Origin: Grammothele lineata
Taxonomy: Eukaryota > Basidiomycota > Agaricomycetes > Polyporales > Polyporaceae
DNA length: 64,000 nucleotides
NCBI GenBank assembly: GCA_002150815.3
Contig: NDFF03000001.1
Span: forward strand, 248,001 to 312,000
Reading direction: 5' to 3'
The notes beneath the pieces were generated by a model. The model was not told the DNA's origin, made no database searches, and saw only the letters and a program-made list of their open reading frames with translations. The stretch's first letter is position 1. Every line of letters begins with the position of its first letter. The translations under genes were made by a program, and so were the position numbers. Positions 11,153 to 25,000 of the stretch are shown here, one piece after another.

Positions 11153-14100
11153 ATGCCTCCTCATACCACGGACCCAGTCCCACCCTGTTCACATTCTAGC
11201 CATGTCTTACGGCCACACCACATCTTGCTGCTATTCATATTCTTTCACGGATTTCTCTCATTGGAAGATGATGACTTTGCTATGCCCAAGCGCTTTGCCT
11301 TGGCTCTACACAAAATTATGCTTCGTGAAGTTTCTGAGGTCCGTTAGACAGTCTACTGTTGGAAATATCTATGAATGATCAATTGTTAGGTCACAACTCC
11401 CTCCACATATCGAGAGATCCTCGAAGAGATACAAGCGGAGCCCCAAGCGAAGGAGGTCCTTGCGAAAGATTTTGTTCTCAAATTGCAAGAAATCGTGAGG
11501 CTAGATTTAACACGCCGGTCAAATGGCACTAAGCCTGACAGTTTCTTAGCGTAGCAGCTTCACCACACCAGAACATCTGTCAAGATTCATGCAATGTGAT
11601 ACTCAGCGACGCAATCTCAGTGTCAATATATGCTGACCTTCTTTCAGTTATCCCCGGCATCTTTCTTGACAAGGAAGATGAAGATGTAAGCAAGACCACT
11701 TTTAGAATCATATTATAATTACTGACGTCTTCTTTCAGCTAGCTAAATTCGTAAGCACGCAGCTCGTCGGGACTTGTTTGAGAGGTTATGGACGCTCACC
11801 TGGTTTTCTCCAGAGTCGTCGTTCGCTCTTCGGCTACTTCTGCCGCCGATGTTTCGTAAGCTTTGCAAAACTCTCCATCGGTGGCATCGAGAAACTTCAT
11901 CAAAATTTCCTTACTTGGTTGAATGCTGGAAGCGCAGTCGAATCGAGGAGCACTTCAGGGTATCTTCCTATCCGTCGGGATATCATCACCAATGGTGAGC
12001 GTGGATGCGTTATTGTGGATGATTGGTTGACCAACTGAGTAGATTATCAACTGTACAAGACAAAGTATGATAAAACCGAGTATGCTGACGGGGATGCATA
12101 TATCCTGTATGTACATGGGACACCGCAAGCTAAGGACAGACGCTCATGAACATTTGCCAGATTCATGAAGGGATTGGAAACTGGTGACAGTAATGTTGCC
12201 AATGTTGGGCTTCGCAGATTCTTCGAGCAGAAGTTCAACGAGACGAGTGAATCGTGGGTATACATGACATATTTCTGTGTACTACCTGAGCTGAGGTTCT
12301 TAACTGCGGGAATTGACACAGGGGTCTACGGCAACACGCGATGCTGAATCTGGCACGTTTGTACTACCTGCGACGCGAGATTGCAGCTTGTAGGAAGGTA
12401 TATCCTAGGTCATTGGTGAATCCTTCCCCCGCTAACACCACTTTGATAGACACTAGAAGAGGCTATCAGCGCCTCTCGAACAGCCGGAGATAACAAGACT
12501 TTACAGCATTGTTCAAGGTGTGTGTTGATGGTCGTTTATGAATATCAAGCTACATTGTGTTAGACAGTTTACTACACCGGCTTCCACCGCTCGAACCAGG
12601 CCGAAGGCCGATTATCAATGAGCCGCAACCTGACATGCACCCACTTGAGATCCTGGCCGACGTGAAGAAGCTGCTCGACGTCAAACATGTAAGTATAATG
12701 GTCGTTACGGTGAACCTATTCGAGTTAATGCGTGCGTAACAGCAACAACCTCTGTCCGCAGCCTATGAGCGCATCGTGCAAGCAGTAGGGCTGTATGACC
12801 ACTACCTTGATGTACAAGGCGGGTTGTTCGTCGAATCCGAGCAGTTTGCACAACATGCAGTACAGAGCATAGTCTGGAACACTTTCGGTACGTTATCCAA
12901 ACCTCAAAAGTCCCTCCCTCCTAACCCGTTGTTGACGCAGGATGTTCGCGCCTTGCTCGCGTTGAGGAAGACATTGTCACAGCTTTTACCGAGGTCGGCA
13001 GCGACGACAACACTCGCCTGACGGTGACACTCAATCGGGCATACTGGGTACGTTATCATCTCCGCTCGACAACGCTCTACTGACGATTTTGAACAACTAT
13101 TCGTCAATCCAGAGCGCACGCCAAGGGCGGTACCAGCAAGCGATAGCTTCACTTCTGGAACCAGATGTCTGGCGGGGCTTGACAATCCCGGACTACAATT
13201 TGTGGGCGTCGGAGATTTGGAACATCCTTGCGCTTCGCGCATGCAGACGGTTAGGAGATATGGACCACCAGACGGCCGATCTCTCACGCACATCTTTGGA
13301 TCTAGTCGACAGCAGCGCCAGTTGAAGGAATACCTAGGACCCAGGCGACCTCAAATGCCTGATCATTATCCACGGGAATACCAATGGGCCACAGAACCTA
13401 TCGGTTCAATCATCCGCGATCCCTTGCACGAGGTTATGGTTATGCGGGTATGTGTTAAATTCTCGTAGTATTCTTATATCGTCTGGCTGCGATGAAAAAC
13501 TGACGGTTTCTCTCATAGCTGTGTGGCCAGGGTCATGCGTGCATCGATCAGCTCCTCACCGCGTTATGGCATGCCGAGTACCATGGCCAGTACGGGTTAT
13601 ACCGAACCGCAGTCATCCTCCTCGCGGACATCGGACTCGAATTTGGGATGACAAAATGGTGCCGGCGGATCCTGGACGAAGCCATGCCTCAGGTGTGTCT
13701 GCTTCCAAACCGGCAGAACGCAGCGGGGCACTTCGTTTACGCGACGCGCAGATTTTGAAAGAGCATGACTTCGAGCAGATGGCCTTTGCGCAATACACGC
13801 TCGCGCGTTGCACCATCGCCGAAGGCAACTCTTCCCGTGCGCCTTTTCATTTCTCTCACCTTTTGAGACCACTCTAATCTGTATACCTATCCGCTCGCGA
13901 CAGGCGCCTCCCTCGAAGCTGCCTTGCCAATGCTCGACGCCGCGGCGCGGTTGTACGTCGGGCTGGAGATGTACTCGGCCGAGTGCGACGTGCTCTTCCT
14001 GCTCTCCGTTGTCGCACACAACGCGGGAAAACTCCCGCTGCGCGACGCCGCGGCGACGCGGCACGCGTCCTCGCTCAAGCTGCGCGAGCGCGTGCACGTC

Positions 14101-14175
14101 GAGGTCGTCGAGCCGTGGATCGAGGACGTCTGGGCAGTGGTCACGGAGGTCGGTGCCGCGCTCGCATCGCGGTGA
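11153..14175 (+). CDS. APC5: Anaphase-promoting complex subunit 5 (Apc5)
   Basis: Scaffold subunit of the APC/C ubiquitin ligase that degrades cyclins and securin. The N-terminus has the typical LRPHHILLLFIFFH and PKRFALALHKIML (11200-11340). Many short exons follow: RFMKGLETGDSNVANVGLRR (about 12165); the TPR-like block LNLARLYYLRREIAACRKTL running into LEEAISASRTAGDNKTLQHC (12340-12520); LYDHYLDVQGGLFVESEQFA (about 12790); RQGRYQQAIASLLEPDVWRG (about 13110); and the highly conserved YRTAVILLADIGLEFGMTKW (about 13600). The final exon carries PMLDAAARLYVGLEMYSAEC and stops at 14175. At least fifteen introns, many under 60 nt, leave no long open frame, so exact exon borders in the first kilobase are approximate. 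Estimated length is about 700 residues. Confidence 0.88.
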
Positions 14176-14314
14176 GAGCAGAGACGACGTGCAACTATGA
14201 GCGGAGTGATTAGTGTATTTGTACAGCGGTGGCTATGGTACAGACCCGGAGGATATAGTATACGGATAGCATGTGTGAATGGGCCACGTCAAGGCCGGTC
14301 CTGCACTGTGCGCT

Positions 14315-15767
14315 CTACGGGTCCGCAAGCCCGCTGACCGCCCACGCCGCCCTCGTCTGGAACGCCTGGAAGCTCGTGAGGATCCTAAGCATCGTGATAC
14401 GCCACCAGGCGGGGTCGTACGGGATGACGCCTAGGAAGTACGCCTTCTTCGTCCCGACCCACAACCGCCCTTGGAGGTCCTTAACGAATTGGATCACTTC
14501 CAGCGCGCGGGTCCGCCGCTGCGTGCCCCACGTCTCCAGCCCGCTCTGGTCCTCCTTGCCCTCCTCGGCCCCCGAGACATACGCGGCGAGCACAGGCGCG
14601 AGCTTCGCCGCGTCGCGGATGCCGAGGTTCATGCCCTGCCCGCCCATCGGCGGGTGGATGTGCGCCGCGTCCCCGAGGAGACACACGGGGCCCTTTCCGC
14701 CGTCGACGCGCGAGACGTACGCGGACGCGATCGCGGAGTGTGTGCGGAAGCGGCTCGACCAGAGCGTCTCCGCGATGCGCACGGGCCCGGCTTCCTTGCT
14801 CTCGGGCGTTTCGACCACCGCGGCGGGCCCCCACTCGTCCAGGAGTTGCTGGAGGAATTCCGTCCCCGGGTTGCTTGGGGGTGGCCCTAGGGAGGAGGGG
14901 ACGCCGGTGGCGATGCGGTAGACGGGCGCGCCGGAGGGGTTGAGGTCGGGGTAGGGATTGTTGGGAAAGTAGACGAAGAGGAGAGCGTTCTCGGGCGTGA
15001 CTACGAGGTTGATCGCATCCGGAGAAAGGGGCGGAGGGTGAGAGAGGGTAATGTCGGCAACGATCATGTTGGAGAGCATATGCTCGCTCGCTTCGGGGTT
15101 GGCCTCGCCTGAGGGGTCCGCCCAGCCGATGTTGACGATTTTCCTGACCTAACGCGAGCTCGTCAGCCCGGGTTTTCAATAGAAATGCGAGGTGTACCGA
15201 CAGTGGAGCGTGCGCCGTCCGCGCCTACGACGCAGCGGGTGCGTATAACCTGACCGTCCTCAAAGGTCACGTCTGTGAAGTGGGGGTCCTGATTGGGCTT
15301 CATGCTAGCCACCTTGAGCGGCCTATGGACGCGGATGCCGCGTTCTGCTGCGGTGTCGTTGAGAATTTGTTCCGTCGTATGCTGAGCGATGGCCGTAATA
15401 AACGGGAACTTGGTATATTTGCCGAGAGGTGGGAAATAGGCGGTTGCGATCTCGGGGTAGCCTTTTGTCCAAATACTGGTCTTGTTGAGCTTCCTGCCCT
15501 CGCTCACGATGCGTTCGCCTACGCCTAGGGCGTCAAGGGTCTAAAAGAGAGCGTGATCAGTTCAAAGGGAATGGTGTCGAGAGCTTGATAACGAACCTCA
15601 ACCGTGGCGGCATGGACTGCAAGAGCACGGGAAGAGTTCTCGCCGTTGAGCTGGGCGTCGACTAGGACGACGTCAGAGCAGCCGTGCTTCTGGAGAGCGA
15701 GGGCGAGGGTAGTGCCGGTAGGGCCAGCACCGACGACGAGGACTTGTGCCGTCTGAGGGAGAGACAT
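14315..15767 (-). CDS. FAD-dependent aromatic-ring-type monooxygenase
   Basis: Flavoprotein hydroxylase of the PheA/TfdB/UbiH-like (FAD_binding_3) group. All three family signatures are present: the dinucleotide-binding VLVVGAGPTGTTLALAL near the N-terminus, the DG motif CVVGADGARST (about 15200), and the GD motif VCLLGDAAHIHPPMGGQGMN (about 14660), where FAD ribose contact is expected. Exon 1 ends AVHAATVE; exon 2 begins TLDALGVGERIV. The product is about 430 residues, ending SGLADP. It lacks the thioredoxin-like C-terminal domain of full phenol hydroxylases, so the substrate cannot be named. It is divergent from the methionine aminopeptidase gene. Confidence 0.88.
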
Positions 15768-16188
15768 GTCGAGCAGAGAAGAGATAGCGGATGGAAAGGG
15801 GCCGTTCCCTGTCAGCGTCAGCTATATGAATTCCTAGAAGGTAACGCGTCGACACGGCCGGAGACTGCGCGAGAACTGAGATGGGAGAGAAGTCGCCATC
15901 GGCCGTCAAAGGCTGCGTCAGCGCGGGCTCGGTTCTGTCTGTTGCTGGCGAGACGGCTGGTTCGTAGCGATTGCGAGGCCTCGCGGCAGATCCGAGTCGG
16001 AGGAGAGCTCTCGTCGAGCGCCGCGGCTGCTATAACGAATTGTACTCGCTGAAGCGCTGAAGCGCTGAGGTCTCGCTCGCTGCGATCGCGCGTCGTCCCA
16101 AATTCAATTTCGCAGACACCGCCACCCGCGGCATTCGCCCGCTCTTGCCTGCCGCCCACTCGCTCTCTCATCCTCCGACGGCCACACC
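15768..16188. promoter_or_regulatory. Shared promoter region, monooxygenase / MetAP1
   Basis: 421 bases between divergent start codons. No coding content is seen. A pyrimidine-rich leader with CCACACC precedes the MetAP1 ATG at 16189. Confidence 0.45.
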
Positions 16189-18204
16189 ATGAGCGCACCC
16201 ACTGTCCTCTGCCAGTCCTCCTCCTGCCCAAACGGCCACCCGCCCTCTCGCCTCGAGTGCCCGACCTGCAACAAGTTCGTCGTTCCCGTCGCTCTCCTGG
16301 TCTCTCCTCATCCCCGTCTCCATCAGGCTCGGAATCAAGGGTTCCTATTTCTGCGGTCAAGAATGCTTCAAAGCAAACTGTGAGCTTTCTCCCTAGCATC
16401 TACCTTGCACCCCTCGGCTTATCGCCTTTCAAGGGGTAAATTTCCTCCGTCATATTCCCTCCGCCATTTGCTGATCGTCAATCCACCACCAAGAAAACCC
16501 ACAAGATCATCCACGACCTTGCCACCCCGAAGCAGCCCCTCCTTGACGACCCTAACATCAACAAAGGTGCACAATTAATGCAAGTCCAGCTCTCCAGATT
16601 TGCTCATGCTCCGTGCCTACCCAGATGGTACCTTCAACCCCTTCGGCACATTTAACTTCACGGGTAGTCTGCGTCCCGTCTATCCCCTGTCTCCCAGGCG
16701 ACAAATTCCCCCACACATACGACGTCCAGACTATGCAGAAGACGGTACGCTCAGGCGTGTCCTTCTTGCGGTCCCACGCGCAATGTGAGTATGCCTGCTC
16801 ACCCCCTCCTTCCCGCCCCGCTCTCCGCCCAGGCATCCCGACATCCGAGAACAGACGCGCCGGTCAGGCACCCAAAATCCTCACTCCCGAGGAGCAGGCT
16901 ATAATGCGCAACGTCTGCAAGGTGCGTCCCTCATTCTCCTCCGCGGCGTCCCGCTCTCAAGCGCTCCACGTCAGCCGGCGTCCTCGCCGCGCCGCGGCCC
17001 AGAATCACCCCTTCTGACTGCGCCTCTTCTCCCCGTCCCCGTGCTCCTATCTGTTTAGTTGGGGCGAGAGGTCCTCGACATCGCTGCCGCCGCGATCAGG
17101 CCGGGTATTACTACGGACCAGATCGACGAGATCGTGCACAACGCAACGATCGAGCGCGACGCGTACCCCTCTCCGCTCAACTACCGCAATTTCCCAAAGT
17201 CTGTCTGCACGTAAGTGGCGCCAATCTCGCCCTTCCTGACTGTTCTGGCAAGGCTCCGGCTTACACAGAGTTCGTTCGGGTCAGTTCCGTTAATGAGATC
17301 ATCTGCCACGGTATTCCTGATCAGCGCAAGCTGCAGGAGGGGGACATTGTTAACCTTGGTAAGAATTCACGACCCGCCGTTGGACTCATATCTCGCAGCA
17401 GGTCGCTAACACACTCTGCTCTCGGCAGACATCTCGTTGTACAAGGACGGTGTGTACTACCTGGACAACTGGCGCGCCGCATCGCATTGACCGGAGCCCC
17501 ACACCGCAGGCTTCCACGCGGACTTGAACGAAACCTACCCCGTCGGGCGCGTCGACGACGACTCGAAGCGACTCATGCGCACCGCCCGCAAGTGCCTCGA
17601 CGAGGCCATCAAGATTTGCAAGCCCGGCGCCCTCTTCCGCGACATTGGCAAGACTATGTACGTCCTATTTTCCTTCATCCCTACCCCTTCTCCTCGTCTC
17701 TTCCCTTCCTTCTTCAGAAGGAGTCTACTATCTGTGCTGACTCACCGCGCGCCCCGCAGCGAGCCGATCGCGCGACAGAACGGATGCTCGGTCGTGCGCA
17801 CGTACTGCGGGCACGGCATCAACGACCTCTTCCACTGCGCCCCGAACGTGCCGCACTACGCGAAGAACAAGGCGATCGGCACCATGCGTGTCGGTCAGAC
17901 GTTCACCATCGAGCCCGTACGTGTTTCCTTTGTGTTTTTGTGTATGAGAAGCGGGACGGCGCGTGCTGAGTGTTCGACTCGCAGATGATCAACCTCGGCC
18001 ATTGGGACCTCGAGCACTGGCCTGATAACTGGACGGCGGCTACCATCGATGGCAAGCGTAGCGCGCAGTTTGAGGAGACCCTGCTGTGAGTATCGACGCC
18101 CTTCTCGCTCTTTGTAACGTTCCCGAGTCTGACTGCCGCGCAGCATCACCGAGACGGGGGTGGAGATCCTCACCGCCGGCAAGCCCCGGGAGGACCTGCA
18201 GTGA
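16189..18204 (+). CDS. MAP1: Methionine aminopeptidase 1
   Basis: Cobalt/manganese-type metallopeptidase that removes initiator methionine from nascent proteins at the ribosome. The N-terminus has the type-1 eukaryotic zinc-finger extension: cysteines in [20 protein letters not shown], then [13 protein letters not shown] after the first intron. The catalytic pita-bread domain follows: [20 protein letters not shown] (about 17060), [10 protein letters not shown] with the catalytic His, [13 protein letters not shown] with metal-ligand Asp (DISLYKDG joins it across an intron at about 17442-17501), [20 protein letters not shown] with metal-ligand His, TFTIEPMI with metal-ligand Glu, and [10 protein letters not shown] with the last Glu ligand. 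All expected metal ligands are visible. It ends REDLQ. About nine introns; length about 370-380 residues. Confidence 0.94.
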
Positions 18205-18810
18205 GCACTGGGAGAGCCGCATCACCTGCGTAGGGTTGTAGCATTGCCGTCTTTACATGTTGAAGTGTCGGCACGTTGTATCATGCGTTGTCATTGGCAT
18301 TGGTTGTATCACGTTCACATACTCACAGACCGCCTCTGGTCCGGACATCATGTCAATGATCATACTACGATTATTCAAGGAGAGATATCGCACTTCACGA
18401 GAACAAAACACGCCGAGGCGTCGATTGAGGCACGGAGAGCGAGCCGTGAGAGTACGTACAGGATATACGGTAGAGTATCGTAGTAGGGTGAGAGCGGTGC
18501 TGACGAGCGTTCACGTCCATGACATCATAACATACAGTAGCGTCCCCCAACGAGATCGACGCAATTCAGCGGCAACAGAGGCCCCTATCCCAAGGCCGGC
18601 CACCCCAGCCCCCAAAGCCGCCTCCGAACCCCAGAACCAGAGCCTGGCCGATGCTTCCAAGCCGCATTCTCCCCGAAACTGTCATCACCCATGGTGCAGC
18701 ACAGCGAATTCTGCGTGCTCCAGCAAGCCTCGCGCACCCCAGCTGAGAATTCTCCACCGCCACCGCCTCCCCGCCCCCGCATCGCGCCTCACTCCCCGCG
18801 ACATTCAGCC
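18205..18810. other. Convergent 3' region, MetAP1 / GPAT
   Basis: About 600 bases between two converging stop codons. Open frames here on the plus strand are antisense to the GPAT tail or lack conservation signals. Probably 3' UTRs. Confidence 0.45.
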
Positions 18811-21714
18811 TCAGTGGCTGGCGTCGCTCCCCTCACGCCGCTTCTCCATCTCCTCGTTCAGATCGCTTGTCGCCTCCCCGAACGGCTCCGTCGGGTCGAC
18901 CTGTCCGATCACCTCCACAGGCACGTTGTCGGACAGGCTAGGCTTCCGTGGCCGCGTCTGGCCTCGGAAGTGCAGCCCCTCTCCGTCCGTATCCCGATCC
19001 TTGTCCTTGTCCTTTCCGTCGCTGGGGGACGCGAGCGCCGTCGACGACGAGGCCGACGTCGACGCGGGCGAGAGCGGCTGAAGGAGCCCGTTGCCGTTCG
19101 CGGGCGCGGCGGCGCTCGACGAGCGGCGCAGGCGCTGTAGGTCCGCGTAAGAGCTGCGCTGCGAGCGCGGGCGCGCGGCGAGCGAGTGCGCGCCGTCGAG
19201 GCCGCCTGGCACGGCGAGCAGGTCGTCGTAGTCGGGCGCGTCCTCCTCGTCAGATGCGTCGGGCGTAGCGGCACGGCTGATCTCGTGGGAGCGTGTGCCG
19301 GCCCATGCGCTCGTCCCGCGCCGCGCGCTGCGGCTCCAGCCGAAAAGGCGTTCGTCGAGCCACGTCTGTCGTGCGTTGAGAGGCAGGGGCATGATGAGGA
19401 GGATGAGCCAGTGGGTGAAGGCTGGGGCGTACCATGGGGTGTACAAGAAGGCTGCCTTGCGCATCCACGCCACCTGTCCCACTCTTCCGACGCCAGATTC
19501 CTGGTTGCCCACTGGACGGTGGAGCGGTGGACGAGGGCACGAGGATGCGCCACTATAATAGAGTAATCAGCCACCGTTGGAGTATGAGAATAGAGGGACG
19601 CACCTCATCGAAGTCGTCGAACATCTGGGGACCAAATTCGTTGATGACTTCGGCAAGTTCGTTGGAAACCTCTTCTCTCATACGCTTGACCTTCTCTAAC
19701 GACCGCTGCTGGCCGGGTATTAATGCGACAACGAGGGGTCGCAGGGACCTGTCATGAAATGACATGTGAAAAAGGTGCCGGCGAGCCTCCACAAACCTGG
19801 ACCTACTTGAGAACGTCCATTCCCGCCTCTCCGAATTTAAGTGCCGCATATCCGATCATGGGAAGTATCATGAGGACAATGAAAGGCGTCCAGACTTTCC
19901 ACTTGAAGGGCGCACCGGCCTTGGCAGCCACGACAGCAGCCAGGATGGCATAGAAGGTGTAGAGCACCGGCGTGACTCCGAGGGTGACTAGAACCTTCCA
20001 TGTCGCAAGCACATCACGGCCAGCGATCTTGACCTCGGATGCAGCAAGGGCCTCTGACACGACCGTGAATTCAATTGACTGTACCTTGTGTTTAAAGATG
20101 GCACTTACCCTTGGCCTTTTTACGCGAAATGATCGACGCTGTAACAAAAATGGGCCCGTTCAGGACTACACCAGGAAGAGCCAGCAGAGCCCAGACGGTC
20201 AAGAGACCCAGTCGGTAGGTCAGCAACCCGAAGGATTTCCACCCCGCCTTTTGAGCCCGGGGAACCTGAAAGACCATGCTTAATGGAGAACGGACTAGAC
20301 CGGGCCTAGGAATTAGATAGGAATTACCTGGTGATCCCGAAGGCCTAGATCCCTTAGCAGCCGGTTGTACTTGAGGACATCGTCTCGAAGCTTCTGCACT
20401 TTGGGCACATCTTTGAAATGCAGGTATCCTTGCAGGAACCGCTTGTTGAGCTCTACTACTTGGCCGAGCGTGAGATGTTGACCAGGCGTCTTGTATAGTC
20501 GTCGGGCCGCTTGAATAAGCTGCATACACTCAGTCACAATCTCATATGGGACGCCACGGCGGGTGGACTCACCATGAGCGTGTCATAGTCCGGCGCTCGT
20601 AGCGTGACAGTTTTCAAGGCGTCGTAGATGACATTCAGGAATTTGCCTACGGCCTCACGTTTCTTGGGGCCACCCTCCTTAAACATCTCCACGAACTCCT
20701 GAGGTACATCAAGAGGTGACCCGAATTCGATGACCGCCCTTGACCGGAAGCGATGCGCATGAAAATAGGATAGACCGACTGGTACAATCTTGACTTTGAG
20801 GTCCGGGTTATTTGCCATTGCACCTAGAGCAATGAGGGAGACACCAGCCTTGAGAGGAAGGAGGTCCGTGCGGTCATGGCTACCGCCTATGCGACATAAG
20901 AATACAAACGAACTTATAATATCGTTACAGGCGACGCACCTTCGGGGAATATACATATGGCGCCGCCATCTGTCAAGCATTGGTACACATATTGATACAT
21001 CTCATGCTGGTCCACGAACGGCAGCCTCTTGAATGTGATGCCCTGCTGTCCGCCAGCTTGCGCTTCCTTGATTTTTTCCCGGAGCTTCGCGGTGCCAGAG
21101 AATTCTTTGCGGATCCTCAACCGTGTGTCTGATAGGACCTCGACAACCTCGGCAACACCGGAGCCCACCGTCTTAGAGAGCATAATCTGCATTCTCGGTG
21201 TGAATTCTGTCGTGAACTTGGTTCCATAGCCGATAATAAGGCACGGGTCGTCTTCTGAAATTGCCAGCTCGCCCGACCCGGCCTTGGCACTATCCATAGC
21301 GCGCACGACAGGAACTCGGGGTGCCTTCAGGTCGAAGTAGGCAAACCATACAGTTGATTTACTCACTGCTGGCCATTATGCTCGCGACAAACCCAATGAA
21401 TTTCCTCTCCATGCTCTTCGCGGCGATGAGGGTTTGGACATGCCGCCTCGTTTCTCGGTGCACCTCGCGGTAGACCAGAATGGGGTCAAGGAACTACAGA
21501 AGAGAGTCAAGTTTTGGAAACAACAGAACTAGAGGTGAGGACAAACCTGATTATTGTGCGGTGCGGCGACGAAGATTACCGGACCGTCCCGAGGGATATT
21601 GAAAGCACCGCGAGGCCGGATTTCGCGGAAGAATATGTTTGTGATCATGCGAAGAAATAGGAGGCCCGCATCGTAAAGGAGTTCGGAGTGGGTTACAACT
21701 GACTTTGAGCTCAT
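18811..21714 (-). CDS. Glycerol-3-phosphate / DHAP acyltransferase (Sct1/Gpt2 type)
   Basis: ER membrane enzyme making lysophosphatidate, the first step of glycerolipid synthesis. Start at 21714 (MSSKSVVTHSELLYDAG). The acyltransferase block has VAAPHNNQ joined across an intron to FLDPIL, giving the His..Asp active-site motif with the spacing of fungal Gpt2/Sct1; later come CIFPEG (about 20940) and GSHDRTDLLPLKAGVSLIAL, the substrate-binding motifs. Hydrophobic segments follow: LLTVWALLALPGVVLNGPIF, VTPVLYTFYAILAAVVAAKA, FIVLMILPMIGYAAL and FTHWLILLIMPLPL. The C-terminal tail (about 19330-18811) is hydrophilic and Ser/Arg/Asp-rich, as in yeast homologues where it is phosphorylated. Seven or more short introns; estimated length about 750-820 residues. 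Confidence 0.92.
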
Positions 21715-22051
21715 GACGACAACAGGACGGGTTGGACGACGGGAAGGAGGAGGCGTGGCCGCAGCCCAAAGGGATGGGGAGGAGAAGTGGACGCGATGCC
21801 CGGCAGACGCGCGATGACTTCAGTCTTGTGTCCGAAGCAGTGCGCCTATATACGCATTCGGTGGGGTTCGCACCGTCCGGATTCCGGGATTCCCGGTATG
21901 CGAAGGGTCGGAAGAATCCTGAATGCTGATTGCCCTACACGGTATTATGTCTACAGTACGAGGTTGATACGATGCGTGGTATACACAGATGCAAATGCGA
22001 AGATATGTTGGCAGCAACTAACCCTCCCCGACCTCCAATCGTCCCCTCAAC
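21715..22051. other. Short intergenic region
   Basis: 337 bases between the GPAT start and the XMAP215 stop, both on the minus strand. It should hold the GPAT promoter and the XMAP215 3' UTR. No coding signal is seen. Confidence 0.4.
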
Positions 22052-25000
22052 TCAGCTCGTCGTCGACCGAACCCCGTTCCCATTGAGTCCAGGCGCAGAA
22101 CCGTTGCTAATTGTACTCTGGCGGTTGTACTGGAATAGGTGGTGGAGTTTCGACAGTCTGTCTTGCTGAGCGTCTGGCAAGTCTGACAGACTCGACCGCG
22201 GTGGGGAACGCGGCGATGCCTCAGCACGACTGCTAGCCGAAACTGGAGAGTTGGGGACCGGCCCATGGCCGTTCGATTCACGGGCTAGGGGAGGGTTAGT
22301 TAGCATTCCCATGAGAAGCGCCCCAATGATTCGCAGCTCACTACTTGAAATGCTCGTTGTGCGATCACGCCCATTGAACTCAAGCTCTTGGGATATCGTC
22401 AGATTGACCGACGGTCATTAAATGGACAAAAGTCGAGACTCACTAGACAAGGTCTGAGCCACCGCCACATTCCGCTCTTCGTCTTCTGCTGCACGACTTG
22501 CTAGTGCGCGGGTGATGTATTTACGGAAGGCTGTTCCGGTCGACTCTAGAATCTTATCAACCTTGGGCTTCTTGTGGGGATATGCCTTCAGATAGTGGTG
22601 CAACTCGGTGATGCCCTCCTTGTGCATTGCGCCGGTAGACTCGCTTGAGATGTGGTCAATAATTGTGTTGAGTTGGTCGTCCAAATCCGGCTCTTGTACC
22701 GTATCTGCGTTCGAAGACACACTATGACTACGAGTATGACCTGAAGACGAGGGAGCTCGAGGGTCGGAGGTGATAGACTCCGTCTCAATGTGAGAAGGCG
22801 GTCGGCTTTCCCTCGGTTCCTCTTGAACAGGAGCAGGGCGAAGCGGGACTTCAGCTGCCGTCTTCTGCGACGAGTTGAGAATGCGGTACACGTAAGGGTA
22901 GACTATAGTTGCTGAAGGGTCGTCGAAGGCCGACGAGAGGTGATCATACACATCATCTCCATAGTGCGCTTGATAAATTGCATCCAATTAGATCAAAACG
23001 CAGAACATATTTGGTTCTGAACGACTCACCCACGACATGCTGGATGATGACCTTGATAGTCCTCAATGGCATATCTCCGCAAGGTACCTTGTTGGTCGCA
23101 CGGGCGCGCCACTCGTTCGGTGGCACAGACTGCAAGAAGTGTTCGACAGCCGGGAACAATTCGGCAGGGTCGAGAGCGCCCTTCTCCAAGTCCTGAGGAA
23201 TGTTTCTTGCAAGCTTCCACACGCACTTCAAAACGAGCTCGGCGACTTTGGCCTCTTGAGAGTCGGGTGCGGTGCCGTTTGCCGGGAACGGTTTCACTAT
23301 CCGCAGTAGCAGCGCGAAAAGGGCGCTACCAACCAAGGTGAGCGCCACTGTTCGAGATCAGAGGTTACATATACCCACCGGAAGATTGACATCCGTCGGC
23401 CGGTGGCAAACAGTCGCAAGATGATCATGTTGATGAAGCGAGACAAGTCCTTGACCTTGTTGTCGGGGCTGTTGTCGGTCTGGAGGAGACGAAGGGTAAG
23501 CTCTTCGAGGAGCGATGTCAAGATATCCACTGTTAGAGACTCCGCCAAGAAGACATGGTCGCAGAACGCGTTCAAAGTTTGGATGAGGTGTTTCGCAAGG
23601 CGAAAGTTCTCGGGAAGCGTGATATCGTCCGGATGCTCAAAGACATGTGCCATCTGCAGTGTGATCGTCTCGATCAAGCCTTCCGTATGCTCTGCGAGGT
23701 CTTGATACGCAGGCGAGGAAGGCCCTTCTTCCGGCCCAACCTCAAGCACTTTCTGGATCTTCTTGAGTGCCTCCACACTCCGAGTCGGATCGTTGCTGAG
23801 GATACTGGAAATCGTCACAGTCATCTCGTCTGCCCCATTCTCCTCTGGCTCATGCTGCTCTTCCATGGACTGCCGGCTGAAGCCGTTCTTGTGATCATTA
23901 GCGGAGAACACGTCGTCCATAGAAGAGCGCGAGTGAACCGAGGGGGCAGGGAGGCTGCTCGGGATAGAAGTGCTATTCATCCGTGAACGCGGCTGACCCA
24001 ACCGCGACGGTAAGAAGCTCTTCGGGCGTCCACTAGGGGAGCCAGGCGGCTGCGACTGAGAGGGAGCGCCAATCCTCGAGGTCGGCTGTGAAGGAACAGG
24101 AGAGGATGAACGAGCCATTTGCGAAGGTGAGCTAGGACGCGCCAGTCTGGATGGAGGTACCAAAGCGGGGCTGGCCGAACGGGGGATACTGCCGATGGAT
24201 CCTATTCGCGAGGCAGCACTAGGAGCGGGGGAACCGGAGCGCGGAATTGCGCTCGTAACGCGAGATGCATGCGTGGCCAACGGTACGGCGTCCGCGCGGT
24301 CTGGGCTGCTAGTACCGGGAACGCGTCGCAATCGTTCTTCCAGCTGTGTCTTGTCCTTGGGGGACAATTGACCAACCAACGCCCAAATCTTCTCGCCAAC
24401 GAGTACATAACCCTCGCTGCGATAAATGAGCGACTATACACAATTACTGCTGGACTACTTACCTGAGAGCGGCGAGCGCAGATTTGCGCACAGCAGGGTC
24501 CTTATCAGAAATCATGGCAGCAAGTTGGGGGAAAGCCTTCGGCGGCTCGCAAGTACCAATACCGAATTTCTTCAGAAGACCCGCAAGCTCGTCCAGGGTG
24601 CCTTGCCTCGTCTTCGCAACCTTGGACTTGAGACCATGCTCAAGCAGGAGGTGGAAAACACGACTATAGGCGTAGACCTTCGGCAGAGTCTGGACGACCT
24701 GAGAAACACGTACACGGACAGGTTCTCGTGCATCACCGAGCTGGGAACATGTCAGCCATCGATGCTCGATGGAAAGTTAGTCTCATACCTTGTAGACAAT
24801 CGTCGGGATGAACACTAAAGCCTCCTGATCGGACAACTGGTAGTCAACGCTCTGGAAAAATGCGAGCACCGCCTCAACGGCGTCTAGGCATTTCTGCACG
24901 AGGTTAGACTGTGGCTCGTGGACTTTAAGCGAGACGAATTTCAATGCAAGATCGGAATTCGCGACGCAGATGGACTGAAGCTTGTCGTCACCAGAAGGTG

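Noticed and set aside
17442..17501. Stop codon inside the MetAP1 catalytic region
   Set aside because: The stop lies in a 60-nt GTGTGT..CGCAG intron; splicing gives the conserved [15 protein letters not shown], so the gene is intact.
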